Assembly: GCA_023253415.1 (NCBI GenBank)
Contig: JALRGK010000044.1
Span: 1 to 13,937 of the forward strand
Direction of reading: 5' to 3'
Source: Rhodocyclaceae bacterium
Lineage (GTDB): Bacteria > Pseudomonadota > Gammaproteobacteria > Burkholderiales > Rhodocyclaceae
DNA length: 13,937 nt
Position 1 is the stretch's first letter; the number at the start of each line of letters is the position of its first letter. Positions 1 to 5,625 of this stretch are shown in pieces. The translations under genes were made by a program, and so were the position numbers. The notes beneath the pieces were generated by a model. That model searched no databases. It saw nothing but the letters and a program-made list of their open reading frames with translations, and was not told the origin of the DNA.

Positions 1-239
1 TTGGCAATGCCATTGGTGGGAGCACCGGTGCCGTGGTTGGTGGCGCTGTCGGCGGAGCAACCGGGGCGGCAGTCACAACCAAAGGCAAGGGTAAAACCGG
101 AGCAGTTGTCGGCGGTGCCGTTGGGGGTGGCGCGGGTGCCGCCGTGGGCAATTCGATGGGCGGATCAACAGGTGCGGTCATCGGCGCAGGCGTTGGCGGT
201 GGCAGCGGTGCCGCACTGGGTCGTCAGCTTTCGAAATAA
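1..239 (+). CDS. Glycine-zipper repeat protein, C-terminal part (5' end outside window)
   Basis: The reading frame is open from the left edge (first whole codon at base 3) to TAA at 237-239, giving 78 visible residues. They consist of three consecutive 24-residue units rich in Gly, Ala and Val, followed by the short tail GRQLSK. All units carry the core TGAV(V/I)G and end in GAA(V/L), a GxxxG-type pattern typical of glycine-zipper segments that pack closely as membrane-inserting or amyloid-like helices. The middle unit begins with a basic stretch, TTKGKGK. An internal ATG at 33 exists, but the repeat begins before it, so the true start is to the left. Glycine-zipper proteins of proteobacteria are often exported outer-membrane or periplasmic proteins; no signal peptide can be checked here. 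The class is fairly sure, the function unknown. The gene converges with the DUF454 gene, leaving 18 bases between them. Confidence 0.75.
   Translation, partial: GNAIGGSTGAVVGGAVGGATGAAVTTKGKGKTGAVVGGAVGGGAGAAVGNSMGGSTGAVIGAGVGGGSGAALGRQLSK
3..218 (+). repeat. Three tandem 72-base (24-residue) coding repeats
   Basis: Units lie at 3-74, 75-146 and 147-218. Units 1 and 2 share the exact protein core TGAVVGGAVGG; units 1 and 3 share the GNxxGGSTGAV opening. The bases have diverged more than the residues, especially at third codon positions, so the repeat is old and held at protein level. More units may lie left of the window. Confidence 0.8.
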
Positions 240-249
240 CCGGACGTCA

Positions 250-273
250 GCGGCGCTTCAGTCTGGGCGCCGC
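250..273. terminator. Candidate stem-loop between convergent genes
   Basis: The arms GCGGCGC (250-256) and GCGCCGC (267-273) form a perfect 7-base GC stem with a 10-base loop. It sits where the glycine-zipper gene and the DUF454 gene converge, and overlaps the last codons of the latter. There is no U-rich tail in either direction, so it is at best a weak or factor-assisted terminator. Confidence 0.35.
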
Positions 274-617
274 CACATCCAGACGAGTGTCAGCCCCATG
301 ACGGTTGTGATGACGAGTACACCCCAAGTGGGCATATCAGACAGTATCAGGATACTCACACTCAACAGCATCATGGCTGTTGCATAAACCTTGGCCCGCC
401 GGGGAATAGCGCCGCGCTCACGCCAGCGGCTGATATGCGGGCCATAACGTTTGTGGTTCACCAGCCAGCGCTCGAGTTCTGGCCAGCCTTTGCTAGCCGC
501 CCAGGCAGCGAGAATCATGAACGGCACCGTGGGGAGACCCGGCACAATAACGCCGATCACCCCTAGCAACACGGATAGTATTGCCAGCAAGCGCCAGAGT
601 AGCGTGCTCACCCGCAT
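258..617 (-). CDS. DUF454 (YbaN-like) inner-membrane protein
   Basis: A 119-residue protein that fits the DUF454/YbaN family in length and pattern. It has a first hydrophobic segment at about residues 5-25, then the family-typical turn PGLPTVPF (26-33), a short hydrophobic stretch, a basic amphipathic middle (HKRYGPHISRWRERGAIPRRAK, about residues 55-76) and two closely spaced hydrophobic segments at about 77-93 and 97-114, ending WMWRRPD. The family is common in Gram-negative bacteria and has no established function. The ATG at 617 has no clear Shine-Dalgarno site, but it matches the start of relatives, just before the first membrane segment. It follows the unrecognised gene at 705-1172 on the same strand with an 87-base gap. 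Family assignment is firm; role unknown. Confidence 0.88.
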   Translation of the reverse strand: MRVSTLLWRLLAILSVLLGVIGVIVPGLPTVPFMILAAWAASKGWPELERWLVNHKRYGPHISRWRERGAIPRRAKVYATAMMLLSVSILILSDMPTWGVLVITTVMGLTLVWMWRRPD

Positions 618-704
618 CAGACACCCGAGAGGACCAAGGGAGTCTTGCTCATGCCTGCCAGAAAATCCGGCGATATTTTAGTGACGTCACGGCTACCGTC
701 GTGC

Positions 705-1172
705 TCATTGACCCACATCCAGCATCCAGTCCGCCCAGTCGACCCCGAGCAGCATGGCGACCGACGCAATGATCGGCTCGACCGTGGCTTTGAAGGCTTC
801 TGCATCATCATGGTCTGCTAGAAACTTCTGTCGCTCATTCCAGAAGACACGGTACACAGGCACACGTCTGCCCTCTTCAATGGTGATCATGTCCATAAAC
901 ACACGATGCGGGCCCCAGGCCTCGTGCTGAAAGAACTCGGCGATTGCGGTTTTCTCAAGCATCTGACGGAAGAATTCGTAATCCTGTTCATCGGCGAAGC
1001 TACGCTCGTCACTGGCATTGCCACGCAGGACATTGCGTGCCGGCCCGAGCAGTACCAGCAATGACGTTCTTGCCAAGATACGGGTATAGGTTTCTATCAC
1101 TTCTGCCGATGGATTATCTATCTCCATCTTTTTTGCCAACAATGCCGCCTGTTCGGCCACGGGTGTTGCCAT
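705..1172 (-). CDS. Unrecognised 155-residue protein
   Basis: I do not recognise this family. The protein is soluble-looking, acidic and probably mostly helical, with no signal peptide, cysteine cluster or nucleotide-binding motif. A notable aromatic-rich middle (YEFFRQML ... AEFFQHEAWGPHRVFMD, about residues 65-95) and an acidic Trp-rich end (GVDWADWMLDVGQ) could mark a ligand pocket or partner surface, but that is speculation. Reasons to think it real: a GGGAG Shine-Dalgarno site about six bases before ATG 1172, a near-consensus promoter just upstream, and normal codon use over its whole length. It is divergent from the YkgJ-family gene and upstream of the DUF454 gene on the same strand, perhaps co-transcribed with it. 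Confidence 0.75.
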   Translation of the reverse strand: MATPVAEQAALLAKKMEIDNPSAEVIETYTRILARTSLLVLLGPARNVLRGNASDERSFADEQDYEFFRQMLEKTAIAEFFQHEAWGPHRVFMDMITIEEGRRVPVYRVFWNERQKFLADHDDAEAFKATVEPIIASVAMLLGVDWADWMLDVGQ

Positions 1173-1195
1173 GTCATCTCCCTGATCAATGCTGC

Positions 1196-1223
1196 ATTAT
1201 ATGAGCGCATGCCACCGACTCAA
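1196..1223 (-). promoter_or_regulatory. Sigma70-like promoter for the unrecognised gene
   Basis: Read on the minus strand: -35 TTGAGT (1223-1218), a 16-base spacer, and a perfect -10 TATAAT (1201-1196). Transcription would begin near 1189, about 17 bases before ATG 1172, leaving room for the GGGAG ribosome-binding site. Confidence 0.6.
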
Positions 1224-1238
1224 CAATCGCTATACAAT
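1209..1238 (+). promoter_or_regulatory. Possible promoter for the YkgJ-family gene
   Basis: A good -10-like TACAAT at 1233-1238, with only a poor -35 (ATGCCA at 1209-1214, 18-base spacer). If used, transcription would start at or next to ATG 1245, making a leaderless mRNA. It overlaps the divergent promoter at 1196-1223. Confidence 0.25.
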
Positions 1239-1244
1239 CCTGAC

Positions 1245-1640
1245 ATGACTAAATCAAAAGTAGACTACAACTGTAGTAAGTGCCCGGGGTACTGCTGCAC
1301 TTATCCGCGGATCGTTGTCACGGACAAAGATATCGCCCGTCTGGCCAATCATTTCGGCATTTCTGAAGATGCCGCACGCCTTCGTTATACGCGTCAGTAC
1401 GAATTTGAGTCTGATGATCCGGACGAGTATGTCAACGAACGTATTCTGAAACACCGTAAAGACCACATCTATAAAACATCGTGCATGTTCCTTGACCCTG
1501 AGGCACGACGCTGCACAATCTACGAGGGGCGACCCTCGGTTTGCCGCGAATTTCCGAATGGCAAGAAATGCGGTTACTACGGGTTTCTCAAATTCGAACG
1601 CAAGCACCAGGACGACAAGGAATTTATTCCGAGCGCCTGA
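1245..1640 (+). CDS. YkgJ-family cysteine-cluster protein
   Basis: A 131-residue protein with the eight-cysteine pattern of the YkgJ (CxxCxxxCC) zinc- or iron-binding family. C10, C13, C17 and C18 lie in CSKCPGYCC, followed by C80, C90, C100 and C109; the motif C-x9-C-T-I-Y-x-x-R-P-x-x-C-R-x-F-P (80-103) is the family signature. The metal and reaction are not established for most members. I chose ATG 1245 over the ATG at 1209, which would add 12 residues without family similarity and would sit inside the putative promoter; neither has a clear Shine-Dalgarno site. The S58 peptidase gene follows after 44 bases on the same strand. Confidence 0.85.
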   Translation: MTKSKVDYNCSKCPGYCCTYPRIVVTDKDIARLANHFGISEDAARLRYTRQYEFESDDPDEYVNERILKHRKDHIYKTSCMFLDPEARRCTIYEGRPSVCREFPNGKKCGYYGFLKFERKHQDDKEFIPSA

Positions 1641-1684
1641 TGATTGCCCTCTGCAACCGGACAATCTAACTTTCATCGGGCGCT

Positions 1685-2701
1685 ATGCAACAGGCCAGCC
1701 TTGCCGATCTTGCCGGCATTCACATCGGTCACTTCAGTGATTCGCGGCGGCCGACCGGCTGCACCGTGGTTCTCTGCCCGGAAGGCGTCACCGCTGGTGT
1801 TGCCGTTGTCGGTGCCGCTCCAGGTACGCGCGAAACTGATTTACTAAACCCGAGCAGCACTGTCCAGCAGGTGCATGCCATCGTTCTGAGTGGTGGCAGT
1901 GCTTTCGGGCTGGACGCAGCCAGCGGCGTGATGCGCTGGCTGAAAGAACATGATTACGGATTGAGCGTTGGCCCTGTCCGGGTACCTATTGTTCCCGCGG
2001 CCGTGCTCTTCGATTTATGGGTGGATGACTTCACCCAACCTCACGGCTCGGGTATCTACCCGGATGCCAACGCTGGCTATCAGGCCTGTGTCGAAGCCGT
2101 ACAGAACCCTGAGGGGTCACTCTTACAAGGCAATATCGGTGCCGGTACCGGCGCCACTGTCGGCAAACTCAATGGCCCCGAGTGCGCCATGCGTGGCGGA
2201 CTCGGCTGGGCAGCCGTGGCCGTTAATGGCATCACCGTCGCTGCTATCGTCGCCTGCAACGCGGTCGGTGACGTCATTGACCCAAAGACGGGCCAGATTC
2301 TTGCTGGCGCCCGAACGACACCGGATTCACGGACATGCCTTAATGCCGTCGATGCCGAACTGAACGGCCTATCATCGAACGGACTCAAGGCAGGCAGTAA
2401 CACCACGATTGGCGTGATCATGACTGATGCGCATCTCGACAAAGCCCAGGCGCAACGACTCGCCCAGGTTGGCCACGATGGCCTGGCCCGCACCATACGT
2501 CCGGTGCATACCGCCATGGATGGCGATACGCTCTTTGCCCTGGCCACGGGCAAAAATGCGACGCCCGTCGACCTGATGCAGATGGCCACCGCAGCCGGAG
2601 AAGTCACGGCAATGGCGGTCACTAATGCCATACGGCACGCTCGCACGCTTCGCATCGGGAACAACTGGTTTCCCGCCTGCACCGAACTCACCGACAGTTG
2701 A
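1685..2701 (+). CDS. P1/S58-family self-cleaving peptidase (DmpA/NylC-like)
   Basis: A 338-residue member of the peptidase S58 (DmpA aminopeptidase/BapA/NylC) family, N-terminal nucleophile hydrolases made as one chain and cut into two by self-cleavage. Visible motifs: GIHIGH (11-16), the glycine-rich VLSGGSAFGLDAASGV (67-82), PVRVPIVPAAVLFDL (97-111), GNIGAGTGATVGK (149-161), and the processing site GSNTTIGVIMTDA (237-249). By comparison with NylC, cleavage is expected between N239 and T240, freeing Thr240 as nucleophile. The stretch from DKAQAQRLAQ to RPVHTAMDGDTLFALATG (252-289) matches the small subunit of the family. No signal peptide is seen, so it is likely cytoplasmic. The natural substrate (N-terminal D- or beta-amino acids, amide oligomers or other) cannot be read from sequence. 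No strong Shine-Dalgarno site precedes ATG 1685, but the protein start fits relatives. Confidence 0.9.
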   Translation: MQQASLADLAGIHIGHFSDSRRPTGCTVVLCPEGVTAGVAVVGAAPGTRETDLLNPSSTVQQVHAIVLSGGSAFGLDAASGVMRWLKEHDYGLSVGPVRVPIVPAAVLFDLWVDDFTQPHGSGIYPDANAGYQACVEAVQNPEGSLLQGNIGAGTGATVGKLNGPECAMRGGLGWAAVAVNGITVAAIVACNAVGDVIDPKTGQILAGARTTPDSRTCLNAVDAELNGLSSNGLKAGSNTTIGVIMTDAHLDKAQAQRLAQVGHDGLARTIRPVHTAMDGDTLFALATGKNATPVDLMQMATAAGEVTAMAVTNAIRHARTLRIGNNWFPACTELTDS

Positions 2702-2706
2702 TCAAA

Positions 2707-2721
2707 CGAGCGGGGTGCTCG
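2707..2721. terminator. Small hairpin between convergent genes
   Basis: The arms CGAGC (2707-2711) and GCTCG (2717-2721) with a five-base loop fill the 23-base gap between the peptidase stop and the fccB stop. The stem is short and has no U tract, so termination is only a possibility. Confidence 0.25.
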
Positions 2722-2724
2722 GCA

Positions 2725-4017
2725 TCAGGTCAGCGTGTCCGCCCAGATCTGGATCGCCCAACCGTGCGCGTAGCGCCCCTCCTCGATGGATGGTCCATTC
2801 GAGACACCACCGCTACCCTCGACAATGAGCGGCACCTGCTTTTCCGGGCTATAACGGTGCACGGATGCCACATGAACTCCCTGCTTGTTATCCAGCATCG
2901 AATAACAGGTATTTGCCATGAGCATTGGCCTGGGCTCGCGACCGGAGAAGATCTCGATCAATGCTGATGCCACAGCTTTGCCATGCTGGTTGGCCATATG
3001 GCCCGATTTCGGCATCTGGGGCGCAGCAAACACGGCATCACCCAGCACATGCACGTACGGCACAGCCGTTGATTCGAGGGACGTCCAGTTCACACCTGCC
3101 CAACGATCGTTCACATTCACTAGCCCGATCTGACGGGCAATATCTCCGGCACGCATCGGTGGAATGATATTCAGCACATCGCCTTTGAAAGTATCACCGA
3201 CTTCGCTGGTTACGGTTTTGGTAGGCGCATCCAGACCGGTCACGTTCCAGTTCGGGCGGTAGTCGATCATGCCGGGGTACTCGTTTGCCCAGGCCGCCTG
3301 GAAGAGCTTGCCCTTCGAGACAATACCGTCATTGGCATCCAGCACGACGATGCGCGATTGAGGCTTGTTCTGTTTGAAATACCACGCCACCTGGCAGACA
3401 CGCTCGTAAGGCCCCGGCGGGCAACGATACGGCGCTTTCGGAATCGACAAGACAAACACACCGCCATCCGGCATAGCTTCTAGCTGCTGACGCAGCGCCA
3501 GCGTTTGCGGCCCCGCTTTCCATGCGTGGAAGATGGTTTTCTGAGCCACAGCATCGTAGCCCTCGATCTGGTCGAACATGAAATCTATGCCCGGCGCCAC
3601 AATCAGACGGTCATAGCTATAGCTGCCCCCTGTATCGGTGCGAACGATCTTTTTCTCGGTATCTACCCCGGTCACGCTGGCACGAACAAGTTTAACGCCC
3701 CAGTGCTTGCGCAGGCCATCATAGCTATGCACCAACGTTTTGTAATCTCGGTTACCCCCCAATACTTCATTCGACGTCGGGCAGGAAATAAACTCGGCGT
3801 TTCGCTCAATCAGCGTGACGTCAATGCCTTTATCGCTCCACTTGCGCAGATACTTGGCGGCGGTCGCTCCGGCAAAACCGGCACCAATCACCACGACCCG
3901 GCCACGCGGCTGCTTCGTCGCCTTTGCCGCTTCTGCCATACCCGGCACCATCAGTACCGTCGAGGAAGCGCCTAGTCCCTGCAGCAGGCGGCGACGGCTT
4001 TCGTTAAATCGCGGCAT
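2725..4017 (-). CDS. fccB: Flavocytochrome c sulfide dehydrogenase, FAD subunit
   Basis: A 430-residue flavoprotein that oxidises sulfide in the periplasm and passes electrons to a c-type cytochrome. The N-terminus carries a Tat signal (SRRRLLQGLGASS at about 8-20, ending near AEAA 28-31), as expected for export of a folded FAD protein. A Rossmann dinucleotide motif, VVVIGAGFAG (41-50), follows. C79 in FISCPTSNEVLGG matches the cysteine that binds FAD covalently in FccB; C199 (PYRCPPGPYERV) and C371 (ANTCYSML) match the redox-active disulfide pair. A second FAD-contact region is VHVLGDAV (322-329). The C-terminal domain from about 366 matches the FCSD flavin-binding family. Its start lies 10 bases after the stop of the cytochrome gene, with AAGGGG overlapping that stop as ribosome-binding site, so translation is probably coupled. 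SoxF of Sox clusters is an equivalent name; no other sox genes are in view. Confidence 0.93.
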   Translation of the reverse strand: MPRFNESRRRLLQGLGASSTVLMVPGMAEAAKATKQPRGRVVVIGAGFAGATAAKYLRKWSDKGIDVTLIERNAEFISCPTSNEVLGGNRDYKTLVHSYDGLRKHWGVKLVRASVTGVDTEKKIVRTDTGGSYSYDRLIVAPGIDFMFDQIEGYDAVAQKTIFHAWKAGPQTLALRQQLEAMPDGGVFVLSIPKAPYRCPPGPYERVCQVAWYFKQNKPQSRIVVLDANDGIVSKGKLFQAAWANEYPGMIDYRPNWNVTGLDAPTKTVTSEVGDTFKGDVLNIIPPMRAGDIARQIGLVNVNDRWAGVNWTSLESTAVPYVHVLGDAVFAAPQMPKSGHMANQHGKAVASALIEIFSGREPRPMLMANTCYSMLDNKQGVHVASVHRYSPEKQVPLIVEGSGGVSNGPSIEEGRYAHGWAIQIWADTLT

Positions 4018-4027
4018 GATTGACCCC

Positions 4028-4339
4028 TTATTTCACAGTGGAGAAGTAATCGGCCAGCTGCACGAACTCCTCGTCCGTGTAGCCCTTCGAGAGCTGCGGC
4101 ATGATCGTTCCTGAGCGCGTGCCTGCTTTGTAGGCTCGCAAGGTCTCGAGGATAAACTCCCGATCCTGACCAGCGAGCTTCGGCATAATCGGCGTGACCG
4201 ATTTACCATCCGTACCGTGGCAGTTGGCGCAGTTGGCTACAAAATAAGGGGTTGGCGCCGGGCTAGCGGCCATCGCCTGACCTACACTGCATAGCGCCGC
4301 CAGCGCCATGGATGTATTTATCAGCATGCTTCGCTTCAT
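4028..4339 (-). CDS. fccA: Monohaem cytochrome c, electron acceptor subunit for FccB
   Basis: A 103-residue class I cytochrome c. The signal peptide covers about residues 1-25 (MKRSMLINTSMALAALCSVGQAMAA), so the protein is periplasmic. The haem site is C37-A-N-C40-H41, and Met80 in SGTIMPQLSKGYTDEE is the likely axial ligand; the C-terminal helix is EEFVQLADYF. It has a single haem, unlike the dihaem FccA of Allochromatium, and is closer to the small cytochromes (SoxE/c553-like) that pair with FccB/SoxF. ATG 4339 is chosen because AGGAG sits eight bases before it and a promoter ends near 4370; the in-frame ATG ten codons earlier (4369) would lie within the -10 region. It is the first gene of the fccA-fccB operon. 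The partner role is inferred from adjacency to fccB. Confidence 0.88.
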   Translation of the reverse strand: MKRSMLINTSMALAALCSVGQAMAASPAPTPYFVANCANCHGTDGKSVTPIMPKLAGQDREFILETLRAYKAGTRSGTIMPQLSKGYTDEEFVQLADYFSTVK

Positions 4340-4369
4340 CGCGAGATCTCCTACAGAGGTATTCTGCAA

Positions 4370-4397
4370 AGAATAGCGCGCTCTGCCGAAGGTTCAA
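4370..4397 (-). promoter_or_regulatory. Sigma70-like promoter of fccA-fccB
   Basis: Minus strand: -35 TTGAAC (4397-4392), 16-base spacer, -10 TATTCT (4375-4370). Start of transcription near 4362 leaves a leader of about 22 bases holding the AGGAG site. It separates the fcc genes from the esterase gene upstream. Confidence 0.5.
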
Positions 4398-4414
4398 CTA
4401 TTTTTAATGCATAT

Positions 4415-4430
4415 CCTTCTAACCAGAAGG
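4415..4430. other. Short perfect inverted repeat upstream of fccA
   Basis: Arms CCTTCT (4415-4420) and AGAAGG (4425-4430) with a four-base gap, just after the esterase stop and about 18 bases upstream of the fcc -35 box. On the minus strand the hairpin is followed by an A-rich rather than U-rich run, so it is not a standard terminator; it could equally be an operator for the fcc promoter. Confidence 0.3.
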
Positions 4431-4439
4431 CATGAAGGG

Positions 4440-5111
4440 TCAGTAGCGAATGTTTGCCATCCGCTGATTCAGCCAGGCTCCGATGGCTTTTATTTCCGGG
4501 AGGCACACCTCGTGCCCCATCGGGTACGTTTGCCAGTCAAAAGCACACCCCAGCCGGACAACGACATCGCGAGCAATCTCACCCATAGTCAGCGACACCA
4601 CGTCATCATGCGTACCATGCCCGATGAAAAGCGGCGTCTGTCGCCCTGCATCTGTGGCACCTTGCTCAACCTGGTCTGGGCTAGGCATATACGTCGACAA
4701 GGCGACAATACCCGCCAGGGGTTCGCTGTACGTCAAGCCAGTGAGATAGGTCACGGCCCCGCCCTGCGAAAATCCGGCCAGAAAAATACGTGCCGCCGGA
4801 ATACCACGTGCTGCTTCATCGGCCATCAGCGACCACACACGCTCCCGCGATGCCAGCAATCCGTCCTCATCGATCTCCCGGCTATCCGGTGCCAGGGAAA
4901 TAATGTCGTACCAGGCCGGCATCACGTAGCCGCCATTGCAGGTCACCGGAATCTGTGGCGCATTGGGAAACACAAACCGGACCGGTACCGCCGGGTCTAA
5001 ACCCAGATACGGAACAATCGGCTCGAAGTCACTACCATCTGCGCCCAGGCCATGCAGCCAGATCACGGTAAAAACGGGGTCTGACCCCGTTTCAATCACC
5101 CGTTCGCTCAT
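4440..5111 (-). CDS. Carboxylesterase / acyl-protein thioesterase-like hydrolase
   Basis: A 223-residue alpha/beta hydrolase of the phospholipase/carboxylesterase (Abhydrolase_2) family, which cleaves short- to medium-chain carboxyl esters, lysophospholipids or acyl thioesters in the cytoplasm. Visible features: oxyanion-hole motif VIWLHGLGADGSDF (16-29), RFVFPNAPQIPVT (45-57) with PAWYD following, nucleophile elbow GFSQGG (113-118, Ser115), acid in GHGTHDD (D169 probable) and His200 in YPMGHEV. Length is normal for the family. Its N-terminus aligns with the usual ETGxxP...VIWLHGLGADG opening, but codons 7-14 form a perfect palindrome (separate entry). Start ATG 5111 has no obvious Shine-Dalgarno site, so it may depend on readthrough from infA 31 bases upstream. 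Physiological substrate unknown. Confidence 0.9.
   Translation of the reverse strand: MSERVIETGSDPVFTVIWLHGLGADGSDFEPIVPYLGLDPAVPVRFVFPNAPQIPVTCNGGYVMPAWYDIISLAPDSREIDEDGLLASRERVWSLMADEAARGIPAARIFLAGFSQGGAVTYLTGLTYSEPLAGIVALSTYMPSPDQVEQGATDAGRQTPLFIGHGTHDDVVSLTMGEIARDVVVRLGCAFDWQTYPMGHEVCLPEIKAIGAWLNQRMANIRY
5072..5092. repeat. 21-base perfect palindrome (GGGGTC-x-GACCCC) inside the esterase gene
   Basis: Arms AAACGGGGTC (5072-5081) and GACCCCGTTT (5083-5092) flank one central base. On the minus strand it encodes the esterase residues ETGSDPVF. The core GGGGTCAGACCCC resembles repetitive palindromes I recall from proteobacterial genomes, some linked to REP-type elements, but only this one copy is present in the window, so dispersal is not shown here. 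Confidence 0.75.
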
Positions 5112-5142
5112 GACAAAACCATCATGATGGGCAACGCAAGAC

Positions 5143-5400
5143 TTAACGGCGATTGCCGCCTGCTGGACCGGGACCGCGGCCTTCGATATGACGGAAGGTA
5201 ATACGACCCTTGGTCAGATCATAAGGTGATAACTCCAGCGTGACCTTATCGCCTGCCAGAATACGGATATGGTGCTTGCGCATCTTGCCGGCGGTGTAGG
5301 CCACGATCGAATGGCCGTTTTCCATCTCGACCAGGAAACGTGAATCCGGCAGGACTTCCTGCACAACACCAGCCATTTCAATCAATTCTTCTTTAGCCAA
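5143..5400 (-). CDS. infA: Translation initiation factor IF-1
   Basis: An 85-residue S1/OB-fold protein that binds the A site of the 30S subunit during initiation. Signature stretches are MAKEELIEMAGVVQEVLP (1-18), NGHSIVAYTAGKMRKHHIRIL (28-48) and GDKVTLELSPYDLTKGRITFR (50-70). The core ends at about residue 71, and a tail HIEGRGPGPAGGNRR extends it beyond the usual 72 residues. The start codon is TTG (5400-5398), supported by GAGGAG six bases upstream and by the family's conserved MAKE opening. No ribosomal-protein genes flank it, so it is not in the spc/alpha operon setting; it could be a second IF-1 copy of the type found in Betaproteobacteria. A sigma70-like promoter lies upstream at 5519-5547. 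Confidence 0.95.
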   Translation of the reverse strand: MAKEELIEMAGVVQEVLPDSRFLVEMENGHSIVAYTAGKMRKHHIRILAGDKVTLELSPYDLTKGRITFRHIEGRGPGPAGGNRR

Positions 5401-5505
5401 TCTAAGCTCCTCGTTCGTTCAAGCGCCATCAGAATCAAGCGGACGCAGTAGGAACGGTGACAAGCTCTAGGGCCTTGCCGCACCAGTAAAACAACACGAC
5501 TTGAA

Positions 5506-5520
5506 ATGCGCAATGCGCAT
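5506..5520. promoter_or_regulatory. 15-base palindrome at the infA promoter, candidate operator
   Basis: Perfect arms ATGCGCA (5506-5512) and TGCGCAT (5514-5520) around one base. It begins within the proposed infA -10 box and covers the expected transcription start, the usual place for a repressor site. No regulator is identified. Confidence 0.4.
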
Positions 5521-5547
5521 GATCCTGTACTTTCCCGCCCAGGTCAA
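5519..5547 (-). promoter_or_regulatory. Sigma70-like promoter of infA
   Basis: Minus strand: -35 TTGACC (5547-5542, five of six consensus bases), 17-base spacer, -10 GATCAT (5524-5519). It would give a leader of about 110 bases before TTG 5400, long for so small a gene. Confidence 0.45.
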
Positions 5548-5559
5548 ACGCCGGGGAGT

Positions 5560-5587
5560 TTGTTTATAGGCCCGCATGATTTATGAT
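5560..5587 (+). promoter_or_regulatory. Candidate promoter of crcB
   Basis: -10 TATGAT (5582-5587, five of six) with a weak -35 TTGTTT (5560-5565) and 16-base spacer. The start would fall near 5594, leaving a leader of only about 32 bases, too short for a fluoride riboswitch. Confidence 0.4.
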
Positions 5588-5625
5588 CACCTGATGAATC
5601 GACTTTTAGCCCCTCGGCAAAGCCC

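Noticed and set aside
617..811. Open frame overlapping the unrecognised gene and ending TGATG at the DUF454 start; its last part could be an 11-residue leader peptide
   Set aside because: Most of it is a shadow of the 705-1172 gene, and the internal ATG at 651 has a ribosome-binding site too close to be convincing.
2372..2638. Long antisense frames within the peptidase gene, and similar antisense frames in phoB, pstA, pstC and pstS
   Set aside because: The sense strands encode complete, motif-rich proteins; the antisense products resemble no family and follow from codon bias.
4340..4369. Longer N-terminus for the FccA-like cytochrome starting at 4369
   Set aside because: It would overlap the -10 region of the promoter and lacks a ribosome-binding site, while ATG 4339 has AGGAG and starts a normal signal peptide.
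5119..5130. 12-base palindrome CCATCATGATGG between infA and the esterase gene
   Set aside because: Short, without flanking symmetry, promoter or U tract; probably chance.
5555..5625. Fluoride riboswitch upstream of crcB (suggested by CTGATGA near 5591)
   Set aside because: The conserved GGnGATGG and AACCGC parts of the motif are missing, and the predicted leader is only about 32 bases.
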